64,000 nt of DNA from a virus, in the IMG/VR virus record IMGVR_UViG_3300043449_002710, positions 124,001-188,000 of that record. One strand, written 5' to 3'. The position numbers and the translations under genes were made by a program. Under the pieces are notes generated by a model, which ran no database searches, was not told the DNA's origin, and saw only the letters and a list, made by a program, of their open reading frames with translations. Shown in pieces: positions 63,768 through 64,000 of this stretch; positions within the stretch are counted from its first letter, which is position 1; each line of letters begins with the position of its first letter.

Positions 63768-64000
63768 TGAAAAAAATATTCGTGAGCTTCTCAGGCGGCA
63801 GGTCTTCTGCCTTGATGTGCAAAATCGTTTTGGAAAAATACCCGGACTCCGAAAAAGTCTTCGTGTTTGCCAATACCGGAGAGGAGCACCCCAAGACCTT
63901 GGACTTTGTTCACCAAGTCGATCAGCACTTGGGTTTGAACTTGGTTTGGGTCGAGGCTCAAGTCGAAAGAGCGGGTAAGGGATGCACCCACAGGATCGTC
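63767..64000 (+). CDS. PAPS reductase-like PP-loop protein (copy 2, N-terminal part)
   Basis: The first 78 codons of a second PP-loop protein, cut by the window end. KIFVSFSGGRSSALMCKIVL has the pyrophosphate loop SGGxSS, and VFVFANTGEEHPKTLDFVHQ is the typical PAPS reductase second strand (FxNTGxExxxTLxF). The ATG overlaps the stop of copy 1 (TAATG), so they form an operon. It diverges from copy 1 after the loop, so this is an older duplication. Confidence 0.88.
   Translation, partial: MKKIFVSFSGGRSSALMCKIVLEKYPDSEKVFVFANTGEEHPKTLDFVHQVDQHLGLNLVWVEAQVERAGKGCTHRIV

Noticed and set aside
1-64000. Prophage interpretation
   Set aside because: No integrase, lysogeny repressor cluster or bacterial flank is visible; the single XRE protein is fused to a nuclease-like domain. 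A lytic phage genome fits better, though the window is only part of it.

Overview
The window is a continuous stretch of a large tailed-phage genome (Caudoviricetes), not bacterial chromosome. It carries a terminase large subunit, portal, major capsid protein, scaffold-like protein, tape measure, tail assembly chaperones, collagen-like and repeat-rich fibre proteins, a primase and a RuvC-like resolvase. Genes are densely packed with many 1-20 bp overlaps. I see no integrase, rRNA or host housekeeping operon. A secreted DUF1566 protein with a signal peptide, dTDP-sugar genes and a CheY-like protein suggest a Gram-negative host, but I cannot name it. Both window ends cut genes (rmlA on the left, a PAPS-reductase-like gene on the right).

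Layout. 0-4.8 kb (mostly minus): rmlA/rmlB, a methyltransferase and small accessory genes, several carrying a short YPT peptide. 4.8-6.6 kb: a Mom-like DNA-modification domain fused to a GIY-YIG nuclease. 6.6-16.7 kb (minus): head module with major capsid protein, a structural protein, a broken collagen-like gene, a papain-like peptidase and a scaffold-like gene with a nested start. It is interrupted at 12.3-13.8 kb by a plus-strand island holding pieces of another phage's terminase region. 16.9-22.1 kb (minus): MoxR ATPase / VWA operon. 22.3-23.6 kb: small DNA-binding and zinc proteins. 23.7-33.5 kb (plus): phage sigma factor, putative small terminase, intein-containing terminase, secreted DUF1566 protein and portal, with an antisense nucleotidyltransferase plus tRNA-Leu between terminase and portal. 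33.5-36 kb (minus): CheY-like receiver, small genes, primase. 36-51.6 kb (mostly minus): repeat fibre, tail tape measure, tail chaperones with a -1 frameshift signal, and collagen-like fibres. 51.7-57.5 kb (plus): a structural protein, two glycosyltransferases, a PcfJ-like protein and an XRE-DUF5615 fusion. 57.5-62.8 kb (minus): RuvC-like resolvase and a 1220-residue multidomain protein. 62.9 kb to the end (plus): two PAPS-reductase-like proteins.

Cross-cutting signals. (1) A short peptide of the form YP[TSA]xxxV/IL occurs at the N- or C-terminus, or at a domain junction, of nine otherwise unrelated proteins; it looks like a sorting or packaging tag. (2) Many genes have a -10-like hexamer ending 5-7 nt before the start codon, implying leaderless mRNAs. 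One class has a sigma70-type -35 (often TTGACT). A second class has only GTTATTTT or GGTTATTAT, a candidate recognition motif for the phage's own sigma factor. (3) Inverted repeats TTGAC-N7-GTCA sit in the promoters of the XRE fusion gene and the gene before it, suggesting autoregulation. (4) A textbook C_CCT_TTG slippery site with a downstream stem-loop joins the two tail chaperone genes.
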